DNA from: Monosiga brevicollis MX1 | Lineage: Eukaryota > Opisthokonta > Choanoflagellata > Craspedida > Salpingoecidae | Direction of reading: 5' to 3' | Length of the DNA stretch: 64,000 bases | NCBI RefSeq assembly: GCF_000002865.3 | Contig: NW_001865045.1 | Span: 551,545 to 615,544 of the forward strand | Part shown: positions 23,921 to 35,747 of the stretch, one piece after another | How the letters are laid out: every line of letters begins with the position of its first letter | Position numbering within the stretch: the first letter of the stretch is position 1 | The notes under the pieces: generated by a model | What the model saw: the letters and a program-made list of their open reading frames with translations, nothing else | What the model was told of the DNA's origin: nothing | Databases searched by the model: none | Program-made: the position numbers and the translations under genes

Positions 23921-26900
23921 TCAGGCATCATCTTGCATTTCTGATTCCTCAGCATCCGAATCACTCAGGGCGACAGCGCTCACTCTTTGTGAGGGTTCTT
24001 CCGACATGATGGTCAAGTCGGTTGCCGTGGATATCGCACTGATGCGTGGGTCAGCCCCCTCGTTGTCATCAAGGCTGGTATCGTGGCCTCGTTGACCATC
24101 CTTTTCTGCATCACCAGCTGCTTCCTCCTTGCTCTGCTGGGCCGTATTGTTACGGTCTGCATCAGTGGCTGCATCTTCAGAGGCATCATCAGTAGCTGCT
24201 CCCCCTTCGACGGCGGCAGCTGCAAGTTGTGTAGTTGAGGTAGACAGCTTGGGCTGCACCTGCTCGGATAGCTTGCGCTGAGATACTCGCCGGCGCCCAT
24301 CCGCCTATACGATGCCACGACCTCGTTATTGCAAGTGCGGTCACATGCTCCCTTGATCGGCATCTGTTGCCGACCAGCCCCATATTTTCACCGAACAGGT
24401 CGACGCATGGGCGAAAAAAAAAAAAAAAAGGGGGACGAAACCCCATGCGCTGGCGCACAACAAGGCGCTTTCAAATACTGACCGTGTAATCGGCCAAGGT
24501 GAGATGAAGCTCTCGTCGTTCAGCCGCCACAGCCAACGGCAGAAAGTACAAGACCTTTTCGTTTTCATTTCGGGCCTCATTGAATGCATGTATTAACCTG
24601 TTGATGCATTTGAGCGTCAGGCATGACGTCGAGTGTGAATCTTGTCGTCTGGCCATGCTGGGCACCGTGCCGTGTTTTTGCAAAGGGCAAGTTGCGGAAC
24701 GTACATTCGCATTTCATCCAACGAGGGTGCTCGAAAGTAGCAAACTTCTGTATCTTGAGTGAGCTTGCAAGTCCATTTTTCCCGCGAAATCACTTCCAAC
24801 TGAAGCCAAAGACGTCAACAGAGCAGAAAGGCGACAATAGTCAGAAGCACGCAGCGGAGGGCCGCAGCGTCGTTCAAGTATTTTGTCTAGCCACTCAAGA
24901 CGCACCGAGCTATTGCTGAGGCTACAGAGAGAATGAAATTTATACTTGTGAATAATATCTTGACCGTCGTGCGTTCGCTCCACGGGACGCTCTCTGCGTT
25001 CAGATGTAGGTTTGCGTGAGATTTGAGGTGCAATAACAAACAAGATGGGCAGATGCTGCATGTGTGTCTGTGTCTAAGCTACAGATTCAAAACTGCAAGG
25101 CAAAGAAAAGCAAAGAGCCACGACAGCTCGCATGGTCTTAGGACCATGGAGCGTGGACTGAGACGTACACTTGGCCTTGGCGCCCCAGCTGCTTGAGTTT
25201 CTCGCTCGTCCTTTTAAGGGAAAAAACCAAGGTCCAAAACAATCAAGTGAGACAAAACACAACACATCCTTGGCCTTGAGAGCGCATGTCCTGCAAGGCG
25301 TACCGGCCCAATAAGCCCTCAACACGCTCATGCATGGCCACAACCACAATGTCGGTGAACAAGTAGATGACGGCGTCGTGTTTCTAACGCCAGCCAGCCA
25401 GTAAGTCAGGGCGAACGAAGCCCCGGTAGTTGCTAGGTTGTCAATTGCACCAACCTCGACAAGCACAAAGCCAGGCTTTTGAGTTTCAACCTCTGCTTCA
25501 TTCCCGCTACCGGCACCGCCAGCTGACGGAGGCAAGGATGGCATATCATGAAACGAAATGAAGATCCACATGGGATGATTGCACGTGCGGAGCTGAACCG
25601 CATGAATCGTACCGGGAGTTTGAACTGCTTGCAGCAATCGCCCAGGAAAGTCATTGATGAAACGGCGCGCGGGGTCTTGAAGTGGTGGCATGTGCTTGAC
25701 CATACGCATGACTTGCAAAGTTAGCAAACTGAGCAGCACGAGTTCAGCCGTAAGACAAGCATGCAGCCAGTCGTGGGTGCCGTCAACACCAGACACAGGC
25801 GCAGGCACAGGCACAGGCACAGTCTGGTGTGCAAGTCAACAACAAAATGTAGGATGTAGGATAAAACTCTTTTCAAGGGTCGCACGATAAGAGAGGGCTA
25901 AAAAAGTTACCGCATACCGAGTTTCTGCGTCGCGCTTGGCCTCGTTGATGGTCGAAGCCAGGCTGGTAAAGCCGTCGAGGGCCTGGCGGAGCTGGAGAAA
26001 GTCGGGATGCGAGTCGGGCGTGCGCTTCAAAAGATCAGTCAGCAAGAGCTTGTAGCGCGGGATGCGCTGGATGGGTGCGATCAAATGGTCGTCAAGCCAA
26101 AGGCGGTTGCAGCGCGGCTGCTCCAAACAAGCCCTACACAATCAATCAATCGTGACACCAAGTCAGCCAAACGCCAAAAGTTCCAAACCCTGCAAATATC
26201 CTGAGACGCCTAGACTGGCCACCGGCACTTGGAAATGCCGATGCCTGCAAGCTTCTAAAACGCACTCGAGAAACTTTTGAAAAGAGGTTTTACGACGACA
26301 TTGCGAAATGGTGCTGATGGCCTGGTCAAAGTTGTTGGCAAAGGTGACGTACACCTTGAAAAAGCCCAGATAACGCTGGAAAATGTCTGTGGGTCGGGTA
26401 GGGGCAGTGGGAGGGACGATCAGCCATATCCTGCGCAAACTGCGAGAATTTGTACAGAAGCATTTGGGCCAAACTACAAGCGAGGCACACCAACCGCCAA
26501 TAGTGGAGTCTGGTTGCCAGTTACAGAACCTCTCCAGCAGCTCGAGCAAGAACCGCGAGTTGACATTGAAAATGCTTTCAAGCTCCAGGAAGATGGTTTT
26601 GACTTGCTTCTCACTAATGCTAATGTTATACTCGCCTCCCGTCCAGTCGATGCTAGTGTTTCAGAGCCGAGAAACGATTTCGACCAGGGCAAATGTGACA
26701 CGATTGTCTGTGGTGGATGCCTCGGTGGAGATGCAAGTCACGGCCTGCCCAAGCACGCACACCACAGCACTGCATACCTGCGCTGAGAGATGGAAGAGGC
26801 GCGCAGGGCCAGCTGCATATTGGCCGCCTGTTCCAGCGGTTGCTGAAACACCGTGATAATCATATCAAGCACATCGACGTAGCTGTGCAGGATCCATTGC

Positions 26901-29251
26901 GAAGCACACGTGCGTGAGAACGCGGTCGGGGCAAGGTACAGTTGTCAACTACAAGCGCCTCACTCACCGCTCCTCAGTCTGTACAATCTCGTTGATGATA
27001 TGCAAACGCTTGCGATACGTTGCTTCTTCTTGTGTCTCTGTGGACATAAAACCAACGGCTGAGAATGGCGACAAAACATGCTCATCCAAAAAGCATACCC
27101 CACAACCACATCTTACGCACCTTTAGGCTTCTCACTCGGCACGACCGGCTTGCGCATTTCTTTGCCAGCAACCGTGACTATCTCTCCCACGTCGGGCTTC
27201 CCCGGTTCAGCTAAGGCGAATTTGGGGAGTTGGAGCAAGATCAGTATTCATGTGGAGCAGCACACGAATGCTGGCTGCTGCGCAGGGTAGCGTACATGCT
27301 TGCTTGGTAATTCGACTGGCTGGGGCCATGCGTGTCGTTTTGCCTGCAGCGACATGCCAAGATATATGAGAAGAACAAACCCAGAGTGCCAGGACGGTCA
27401 GACGGCATGGGTGGGTGAGGGTAGACGGGTGCGCACGACGCTTATCCGAGGAGCGACGATCCGAAGAGCGACGTTCGGTTCCATCAAAGTCCCTGGAGCA
27501 AAGGGGAGGGGTGAAAAGCAGCCGTGAGAGTTTCACGGGTGGTTGACCAGTGTAGCAGTGGCCACGGACCACGTACGGTTGTGGTAGGCTAACAGTCACC
27601 GGGCCGCGCGACGGCACATGGTCCACGTCATCCACCACGCTCTATTAAAGCAAAGGCACAGACGTGGACGGCATTGACGGGGTGAGGTTTGAACTATGAC
27701 ACTTTTCTATCAGGCTATAGAGGTGTGTTGCGTACCTCGGAGAGACCGACCAATCCACGGAGACGCATAACAGTGGCCTTGGGTTGGTTGTCGTTGCGGA
27801 GGAGCGGTGTGTTTTCCGTCGCTTCCGCCTGGAGGAGTTGGGTGCGCGTGATCAGATGTGTCAGGGTCGATGCAGTGCTGCATGTGGTTGAAGAGCAAAA
27901 GACAATGGCAATAAAAACTTACACGTTCATCCTCAACGAGAAGCAAATCATCCTTTGTGGCACCCGGGGAGGGGGCAATGCACAGCGAGGAGCGTTTTAG
28001 GCAGATCATAGACAGAATGGCCTCCACCGCGCCAATGGCAATGACCAGAGCGAGCATGGTGCCCCAGAGTGAGTTATCCTCTGCCACGCATTTCTTGTGC
28101 AGCAAGAGAGCCTGCATGCCCAAGCACACACATGGAAGCATGTAAGTGCCGTGAGCGAGCGAAGTCAAGCCCCCGGCAAGTGTGCGAGTGAAAAGTCACC
28201 TTGGTCACGCTCATGACGACTGAGGCCACGGCAAATAAGAGACAACAGAAGAGACCTGCCCGGCGCCAGGCAGGGTGAGCCGAACGCATGATTTGCGTCC
28301 AACCAGCGATTGCTGCAACCACGATGCCACGGCACAGGGCCACCTAATGAAAAAAATAACAAAAACCCGCGATGGGGGAGTTGTTGAGGAGGCGCTGAGC
28401 ACATGCTCCGGAGCAGGGGGCGAGTGTGAGACAACAGACCAGCATGAGGTCGCTGAAGGTACACTTGAAGGCATAGTGGTTGTTAATGGCATGAGACGTG
28501 TCGCTCTTTTGCAGCATGCTACCGAGAAGGAGGCCCCCGGATGCGAGCAGGTCAACGATCCCAGTTAGGATCAGGGCCGACAGGGTGAAGCGCGCTGGCA
28601 TGGCACTGGTGTCGGAGTCAAGCTTCACGATTTGCTGTCCAGTGAACAGGGGGTGCGTGTGAAGCACAAAGGGCGCGATCGGTCGCTCTAGCGTTGGGCG
28701 CCCAGAGGAGCCGGCGTCGGCATATCGCAGCACCCGTGCTCATCTGCTTCTGCCCAACAAGAAAGGTCAGTGCGTCGCAAGTTCCATGCAAAACATCCAA
28801 GTCAAGAAGGAAGATCAGCGCTGGCGCGTGGTCAAGCAGAAGATCAAATTTGGCGTAGAGAGCTGGGGGCAAGCCCGCGATCTGCGCGCGTTACGACGTT
28901 TGCTATGCTCCAGTCGTGGTCGAGAGGGCGCTGCTGCGCGCCGGAGATGGAAGAGGCTATGATATCCTAATCTGAGCGAAACGCCCAGTGGTCCAACAAC
29001 ACGTCAAGCTACGCAAGGTTGAAGCACGCATTCATCGATAAGCAGACCAATGACGATGATCCAGCGCGAGGCCACCCGCTGCCGTTCACGCTGCTGCGAC
29101 ACGGTCGTCTTGTGTGCGTGTGTGTGTGTGTGCTTGTGCTTCAGCTTGCATCTGCACTGCTCCAGAAAGATGGGCAATGAATGAAGGGAGAGGTGAGAGA
29201 GAGAGAGAGAGAGAGACAGAGAGAGAGATATGAAAGAGAGAGAGATATGAA

Positions 29252-29286
<35 letters not shown>

Positions 29287-29330
29287 GAGATATGAAAGAG
29301 AGAGAGATATGAAAGAGAGAGAGATATGAA

Positions 29331-29363
<33 letters not shown>

Positions 29364-29603
29364 CAGAGACAGAGACAGAGACAGAGACAGAGACAGAGAC
29401 AGAGACAGAGACAGAGACAGAGACAGAGACAGAGACAGAGACAGAGGACAGAGACAGAGACAGAGACAGAGACAGAGACAGAGACAGAGACAGAGACAGA
29501 GACAGAGACAGAGACATAGACAGAGACAGAGACAGAGGACAGAGGACAGAGACAGAGAGAGACAGAGAACTGACCTGTTACTAATTTCATGTTCATCCTC
29601 CAT
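23921..29603 (-). CDS. Polytopic membrane protein fused to DH-PH RhoGEF
   Basis: A Rho-family GEF whose N-terminal third is predicted to be membrane-spanning. Exons I can phase: 29575-29603, 29028-29151, from 28881, a TM exon near 28450-28690, 28200-28343, 27923-28111, 27736-27828, 27577-27641, 27437-27492, 27121-27210, 26968-27037, 26778-26882, 26530-26652, from 26439, 25911-26133, then PH exons to 23921. Hydrophobic segments: WIIVIGLLIDE, ALILTGIVDLLASGGLLLG, MLVALCRGIVVAAIAGW, GLFCCLLFAVASVVMSV, MLALVIAIGAVEAILSM. A cytosol-like linker with NTPLLRN follows. DH domain: INEIVQTEERYVDVL, ISEKQVKTIFLELESI, IFQRYLGFFKVYVTFANN, PIQRIPRYKLLL. PH-like: DAVIYLFTDIVVVAM and later strands. The C-terminal tail is acidic and Thr/Ala-rich. 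Phases are consistent from 28343 to 26530. Junctions near 28700 and 26270 are unclear. The TM family is not recognised. Confidence 0.7.
29179..29567 (+). repeat. (GA)n and (CAGAGA)n microsatellite
   Basis: Nearly 390 bp: GA units with interspersed gatatgaaa, then about 30 CAGAGA hexamers broken by CAGAGGA slips. By my model it lies in intron 1 of the membrane RhoGEF gene, close to a divergent promoter. Confidence 0.96.
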
Positions 29604-29647
29604 GTTCAAATTCCAATCTTCGTTGTTGTTGTCACACACGAGTCGTG
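29604..29647. promoter_or_regulatory. 44-bp gap between divergent start codons
   Basis: The proposed ATG of the membrane RhoGEF (29603, -) and the ATG of DNAJC25 (29648, +) are separated by only 44 bp, so transcription start sites must overlap or be very close. This rests on the RhoGEF first exon (29575-29603), whose donor GTCAGT and phase fit but which is short. Confidence 0.5.
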
Positions 29648-31336
29648 ATGGCAGCAGGGAGGGGATCGGTGGCGGTGGCGCCTTTGGGCGTCGTGCTCTG
29701 GGCGGTGGTGGTGGTGTTGGCAATGGGGGTTGAGGGACGCCGAACGGCTTTGCGGGACATGTATTGTGGCGAAGCGGACTGTTACTCGATCCTCAACCTT
29801 GAGCGTGATGCGACTGCGGTAGGTGCGCCCATCTCTGACCTTTGTGATTGATCCCTCTTGAGCCTCGTTCTGCAGGGTCTTGCGGGATGCTGTCGCGTAC
29901 CCCTGACTCAAGCATGTGCCCCGATCGTTGCAGCGTGAAATCAAAAAGGCCTATCGTGCCTTGGCCTTGCTCCATCATCCAGATCGCAGCAATGTATGTT
30001 GGTCGGACAGTCGTATAGTTGAGGCTGCTTGCTTGCACGTGGCCTGGTGCGTCAGCTTGGTCACCGGCCTCTGATCGTCGTACGCCGGTCCCTCTTCTTG
30101 AAATGGATCTCCGTCTCTAGGAGCCCGATGCAGAGCAACGTTTTCAAACAATCGCTGTGGCCTATGAGACCCTGCGTGACGAGGATGTTCGCCGCGATTA
30201 TGATTACTACTTGGATCATCCCGAGCAAGCGCTGCACAACATGTATCGCTACTATCGACACGTCCAGGTGCCCATGACCCCCATCGTTGTCGGCGTGATC
30301 CTCTTTATCAGTACCTTGCAATATGTCAGCCAGCATACGCGCCACTCCTTTGCGCGGCGGGCCATCACCTACGACACCAAAAAGCGCCAGCAGGTGGGAA
30401 CTCCATCGCACGCACCGCACTCTACCCCGCATGAGGTGGCGCCCACCCATGGCCAGTTTTCAGGTCAAATGAAACGGTATTGACTTGATTCCTGCTGATT
30501 AGATCAAACGTGAGCTTCACGACGAGCTCAAGGATATGACTACCAAGGTCCGTGCGTGGTGGCCCGTCTTCTCCCAGGCGCCGAGAAATTGAGTCTGATG
30601 CGCAGGTGGCCCGTGGGTTAGGAGCGCAACGCACGGGTGGACGAGGAAATCGTCTCACGTGTTCGGTTCACTGGGGCCCATGCACCCCCAGACATCTCGA
30701 AGCTCCTTGCCGTTCAAATTCTGCTGCTGTAAGCATTGTCTTCTTCAATGCAGCAGCCAGAAAGGGTCTTTCACGACATCTGCTCAGACAACCATTGGCT
30801 CATCGATGCCTGCGAACCTTGAACCTTCCTCGCATCAGTCCCAAAACTCTGCTAGATTATGGCTTGTGGCAGTGGCGTTGGTATCAAAAGTACACGCGTG
30901 GACAGGAGGAGTATGCCGATGAAGACAAGCTCTACTTGATGTGCCGACACCTGCACATGCCGCGCGCGCGCTTTGAGGTGGTTCTTGCATCAAATTAGCC
31001 ATTGTTTTTACGTAGGGGTTTCAACAAGTTGTCTATTCTACTCGTTGTTCTTCATCCTCACGGCTCATCTCCACTACAGGCTGCACCCCTCGAATTTCAG
31101 GAGGCCGCCTGGGATCAGGCCACTTGGGTGCCGGAGAATGCGCAAGCCTTTCTAGAGCAGCAACGCAAACAACAGGAGGAGCGCTGGAAATCTAGTGGTG
31201 CGTCACAACCAGGCCTGTTTGGGTCGTAACTCTTCCCATCCTACAATTCCATGCCATTGCCTGGTGGCTGACGCTTCTGGCTGCATCCTCAGGACAATAC
31301 AAGCGTTACAAGCGCTACATGAAAAGTCAGCGCTGA
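29648..31336 (+). CDS. DNAJC25: DnaJ homolog subfamily C member 25
   Basis: Membrane J-protein of the ER type that stimulates Hsp70. Exons: 29648-29818, 29934-29993, 30121-30393, 30503-30547, 30622-30728, 30839-30977, 31080-31197, 31293-31336, giving 318 codons. Seen: an N-terminal signal/anchor (VVLWAVVVVLAMGVEG), J-domain from DCYSILNLERDATA with HPD in LLHHPDRSN, then VAYETLRDEDVRRDYDYYLD, a first TM stretch (TPIVVGVILFISTLQYV), a cytosolic Arg/Lys-rich part, a region with LLDYGLWQWRWYQKY, DKLYLMCRHLHM and a basic C-terminus YKRYKRYMKSQR. The order matches the animal DNAJC25. A tempting ORF in another frame at 30552 is excluded by homology. Confidence 0.93.
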
Positions 31337-31688
31337 GGATGTTTCCATCCTTCATTCAGCTCAAGGCGCAAAGAGTCATGCTCTTCGCTCTCAAGTAAAC
31401 GAGTGTATGATCATGCCCTACCCGAATCGATAGCTCAAAAGCATTGCAGTATGGGAGCTTTTAGCTTGCAACGAAGACAGAGTTGCGATCAAACGTCTCA
31501 CTTCTCAAAGCAACGTTTCCCGCGATTATAAGAATGGCATTTTCACGCCCCACCGCCCCAAAGAAAAAAAAAGAAAAAACCAACCAAGAACCCAAAACAG
31601 TTTGATGTAAAATTGGTGCGGCGTCAACAAGTGGACCAAGAGCCCCCCCAACGTGAAGCAAAATGTTTGCGCAGACGTTGGTCGCCGC
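31337..31688. other. Convergent 3' intergenic region DNAJC25 / DDX46
   Basis: 352 bp, AT-richer than its surroundings, with a short A run at 31561-31577. No coding signal. Confidence 0.6.
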
Positions 31689-34600
31689 CTACTTGTTGCC
31701 CGTAATGGCCAAAACTTGATAACGGCCGGGGCCTTGGCGTTGTTGCGTCGAAGGGAAGGTGGTTGTATCCTTGTGGATTTCCTCCTTGAGGATACGACGA
31801 ATTTCGTCCGTAGCCTGGCGGACATTATCAGCCTTGCCCTCAACACAGATGTATAATTTGCGCTTGCCGTCGGGTTTTGTGCCAGGAGGGATGTAGTAGC
31901 CGCGCACGGTGATAGCAGCCGAGCACCGGTCGCCCATTTCCTGCATGAAATCGCGACGTGTGACACGCCAACGTGCCTCCTGCGGCCAGTCGTTGATTTC
32001 TAGTTCCTCCTCGATAAACTTTTCACCCTCGGCCTGCTCTTCGGTGGCTGCTGCTCCGCCAGCGGCACCAGAGTGTGGGGGTGGGGCCTTGGCAGATTCC
32101 AAGCCATGCTTGGCAGCAATCATGGCAGCAATCTGAGCGGCTCGCTCTGCGGCTGTCAGCGGTTTGGGAGGCTCGGCCACCACAGGCGTTTCGGGTGCAG
32201 CCACCGTGGCCGTTGGGGCGGCGGCCTCACTCTCTCCGGTAGCATGAGCGCCCGGAGTGGCTTCGTCCGCTGATGCAGGCGTGGCACTGGCACCGGCAGT
32301 GGCCGTGGTTGAATGCTTGGGCGTGTCGTCTGCATCATCAACAACGCTGGGTCCGCCAGTGCGACCCAGGTCAAAATCTTCGTCATCCTCAATAAACTTT
32401 CGTTCTTGTTCTCGAGCTTCCTGGACCGCCTTTGGCACGTTGCCCATGAGGAGGTCAACCTGCTCCTCGATGGTCTGCGCCAGCTCTTCCTGTCGCTGTT
32501 GAAAGTCGTCGTCATCATCCAAGGCGCCGTGCATCTTAAGCGCCAGAAGCTTTTTCTGCTTTTGCTTGATCAGATCCTCCGCCGTGAACTTGTAGCCACG
32601 ACCGGAAAAGCCAGAGGTGCGGCCCACCTTTTTCCCAGCAGCCTTTTGCTCCAATTTGTATTGGTCCCAAAGCTTCTGCAAGTCCTCGGGCACCTGGGCC
32701 TTGGAAGCGTGAAGGGCCCGGATGATGTTGCCTGCATACTTTTTGTCATCCGCCGTCAAAAAGGTGTACGCAGTTCCCTCACGGCCAGCACGACCTGTGC
32801 GGCCACACCGGTGCACATAGTCCTCATAATGGTTTGGGCAATCATAGTTGACGACCAAGCAAAGCTGCTTCACGTCCAGCCCACGCGCGGCGATTGAGGT
32901 GGCGACCATAATCTTGACGTTGCCTGCGCGGAAGTCACGGAGGTTGCTGGCACGGTCCTCCTGTGACACGGCGCCGTGGAGCGCCAGGCAGGGATAGCCG
33001 TTCTTGATCAGGTTTTCCAGCACCGAGTCTGCCTTCTCCTGCTTGTGGACAAAGACGATGATGCTGCCCTGCTCGAAAAAGTGGCCGAGGAGTTCGAGGA
33101 GCTTTTGAAATTTTTCACCCTCACGCATGACAATGACGTTTTGCTTGATAATGTTGCTGACGATGCTGCGGCCGCCAACAGTGACTTCGACGGGCTTGGT
33201 GAGGATCTTGCGAGCCAGCGCCTCCATGGCCCGCGGGAATGTCGCAGAGAACATGACCGTTTGTCGGTCTGGGCGAATGTTATCCAGGATACGCGTGACC
33301 TGTGGCTCAAAGCCCATGTCAAACATACGGTCGGCCTCGTCCAGTGCCACGTAGGTGCAACGGCGCAGATTGGTGACACGACCCGAGTTGACTGTAAGCA
33401 TGTCAATCATGCGACCAGGCGTGCACACGATAATCTCTGCCGCCGATTTTAGAAGAGCAATCTGGTCGCTGATATCACTGCCACCATATAAACACACGAC
33501 GCGCAAATCTGGGCGTGATCAGATTCATGTCATGAATGCAGACGAAGCTTCCATATGAGACAAGCAATGCAAATTGCGAAACGGTTGGGGGGACGGGGGC
33601 AAGGAATGTGGGCGACGCATCGTACCTAGGTGCTTGCAAAACTTTCGAGTCTCGTTGTAAATTTGCAGGGCCAGCTCACGGGTGGGCGACATAATGAGAC
33701 CAATGCATCCCTGTTTGCAAGAGTCACGAGGTGCAGACCGAGGGTGTGTCATGAAGCAAGAAGGGGACCAATCGCAGAAGCAGAGGTTGACAGCAGCATG
33801 ACCACAACGTCACAGATTGAGAGGAAGCTTGATAAGTACGGGACTTGCCTCGCCTTGTGCGCACTTGCGTTGGTCCATAACGTGCCGAAGAAGGGGGAGC
33901 AGAAAAGCGAGCGTCTTGCCGCAGCCAGTTTTAGCAATGCCCAGCATGTCACGACCGGACATGACGACGGGGATGGCTTGTGCCTGGATCGGGGTTGGGT
34001 TCTCATATTTGAGCTGCTTGAGGATGGCTAGGATGGTTTTTGAGAGACCGGTTTGGCCCCAAGTCTTGATGGGGCGCGGTACCTCTTTGCCACGAGTCTT
34101 GATGTTCTCCATCTCGGCCTTGTACTGATCAACCTCTTCCTCTGTCATGCGCGCGATATCGGAGACCTCAGTGTAAAAGGCTTTGCGAAAGGCTGTTGAG
34201 GCAGAGTCGGGGATTGTGGGTCGCACAAGGCAAGAGGTACGTGGTGAGAGGGAGGCGAAGACATTTCGCTCGGGGGCGCTTGAGTCGGCCAGGCCATGCC
34301 GAAACGTACAGTCATATTGAATCTGCGCGTGATCTGGTACAGTAAGCTCCTTTTGCTGCCGAACAAATGTGCCATTCCAGTTGAGCGCCTTTTCACCGCC
34401 GGCTACCGCATCGCCTTCTTCGTCGGAAGAGGGATAGTCAAAGCCATCTATTGTGATCGGATATTCGTCGCGGCAAAATCAAGGTCATTTGACATGCAGT
34501 CTGGGGAAAAGAAGAAGAAGAAGAAAAAAAAAAAAAAAGGCCGGAAAGAAACGGAGGGGCGGGCGCGAGAAAGTGTGAGCATACCGTCCTGGCCTGAAAC

Positions 34601-35433
34601 GCGCTCTCCTTTGAGCTTGCGGCCGGAGAGGCCAAGCTGGCGACGCCGCTGAGCTTTGGCAGCGTCTTCGCTCTTAATCTTGGTGACCTTTTCCTCGACC
34701 CCAACCATAAAGGCATCGAGGGGATCAACTTCCTCCTCGTCTTCTGGCTCGACTTGCATCTTCTCTTGAGCTTCAGCTTCTGTTGAATCGCTGGTGGTGG
34801 TGGCGCCATTTGCATTCGTCTTGTGAGACTGAGTCTTTTGTTGCTTGGCAAAAGCCTTGATCTTGGCGACAAGGTCAATCTCCTCTTCCTCTTCATCGCC
34901 AAAGCCAGCGGCTGCCGACTTGACATTCTGAGTCATGTTGAATAATCGGTTGCGCGGTGGCTGTTGCTGCTGCGGCGCTGCAGGGCTGGAAGCGGCCTGT
35001 GCAGCTGTTTGTTGCTGGTTCTTTTGCTGCGCTTCTTCCAGCCTTTTCTTCTTCAGAAACATGGCGGCCCTGCAAAATGTACGTCAAGGCGTATGACGGC
35101 ATGGTTATGAGAGCAAGCGGGGGGTCTATGGAGTGCGAGTGCAAGAGCCAGTCGGTTGGTGGTGGCGCGAATGAAGCGTGCGACTACGGACTTGAGTTTG
35201 CGCGCCTTTTTGCGCTCCTCTTCGGTCTGTGGCGCCTCGACCCTATCATCCCAAAGAGTTGGGGTGGTCAGAATGCGGGGATAAAGGTGAGATGAGACAG
35301 GTAGAGGGGATGCAGGGGTCGACATGGCGCCGCTAAGGTTATGCTGATGCTTTGCAGGCTCTGGGAGCAGCAGTGCGAGCCGGGAACCCTCGGGGAGCCG
35401 CACTGACTTGGGGCGTTTGCTGGCCGATTCCAT
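31689..35433 (-). CDS. DDX46: DEAD-box RNA helicase DDX46/PRP5
   Basis: Spliceosomal DEAD-box ATPase (PRP5) that remodels U2 snRNP and proofreads the branch-site duplex in prespliceosome assembly. Exons: 35192-35433, 34585-35069, 34310-34447, 33849-34192, 33626-33710, 31689-33508, totalling 1,037 codons (human 1,031). Seen: acidic/basic N-terminal region, [16 protein letters not shown]-motif [18 protein letters not shown], motif [11 protein letters not shown], Ia [18 protein letters not shown] (II), SATFPRAM (III), the C-terminal RecA lobe with IAARGLDVK and [12 protein letters not shown] (VI), GFSGRGYKF, and the late [10 protein letters not shown] and [10 protein letters not shown] domain. 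Two motif positions carry Cys where Ser/Ala is usual. Intron 4 begins with GC. The start ATG at 35433 is the first in-frame Met after a stop. Confidence 0.93.
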
Positions 35434-35706
35434 TGTGGCTGGTGCTGGGTGTCCAGTTTGTGCGGGGCGTGCTCTCACAAAGTCCTCGTCGTTGAGCAAC
35501 TTCCCTAGCTTGCTAATGGATGAGGTTCACAAGGGCCAATCTCGTTGCATTCACTGGAAGCGAGGGGGAGGGGGGGGGGGGCGCTGCCGTTGCGCGCGTT
35601 GTTCAACGTTTCCTGTGTTTTTTTTTTTTGTCTTTTTTCTTTTGTTGACTGAGAGATGAGATTTTGGAAGCGCGTCAAGGAAACTGAAACAAATGCTACA
35701 CTTTGT

Positions 35707-35747
<41 letters not shown>

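Noticed and set aside
29004-29733. Long Ser-Leu, Cys-Leu and Asp-Arg repeat ORFs at 29.0-29.7 kb
   Set aside because: All frames of a hexamer/dinucleotide repeat are open. No unique sequence supports a protein there.
30552-30998. Plus-strand ORF in DNAJC25 giving a different reading of exon 5
   Set aside because: The spliced frame with ERNARVDEEIVSRV and LLDYGLWQW matches the family; this one mixes introns and exons.
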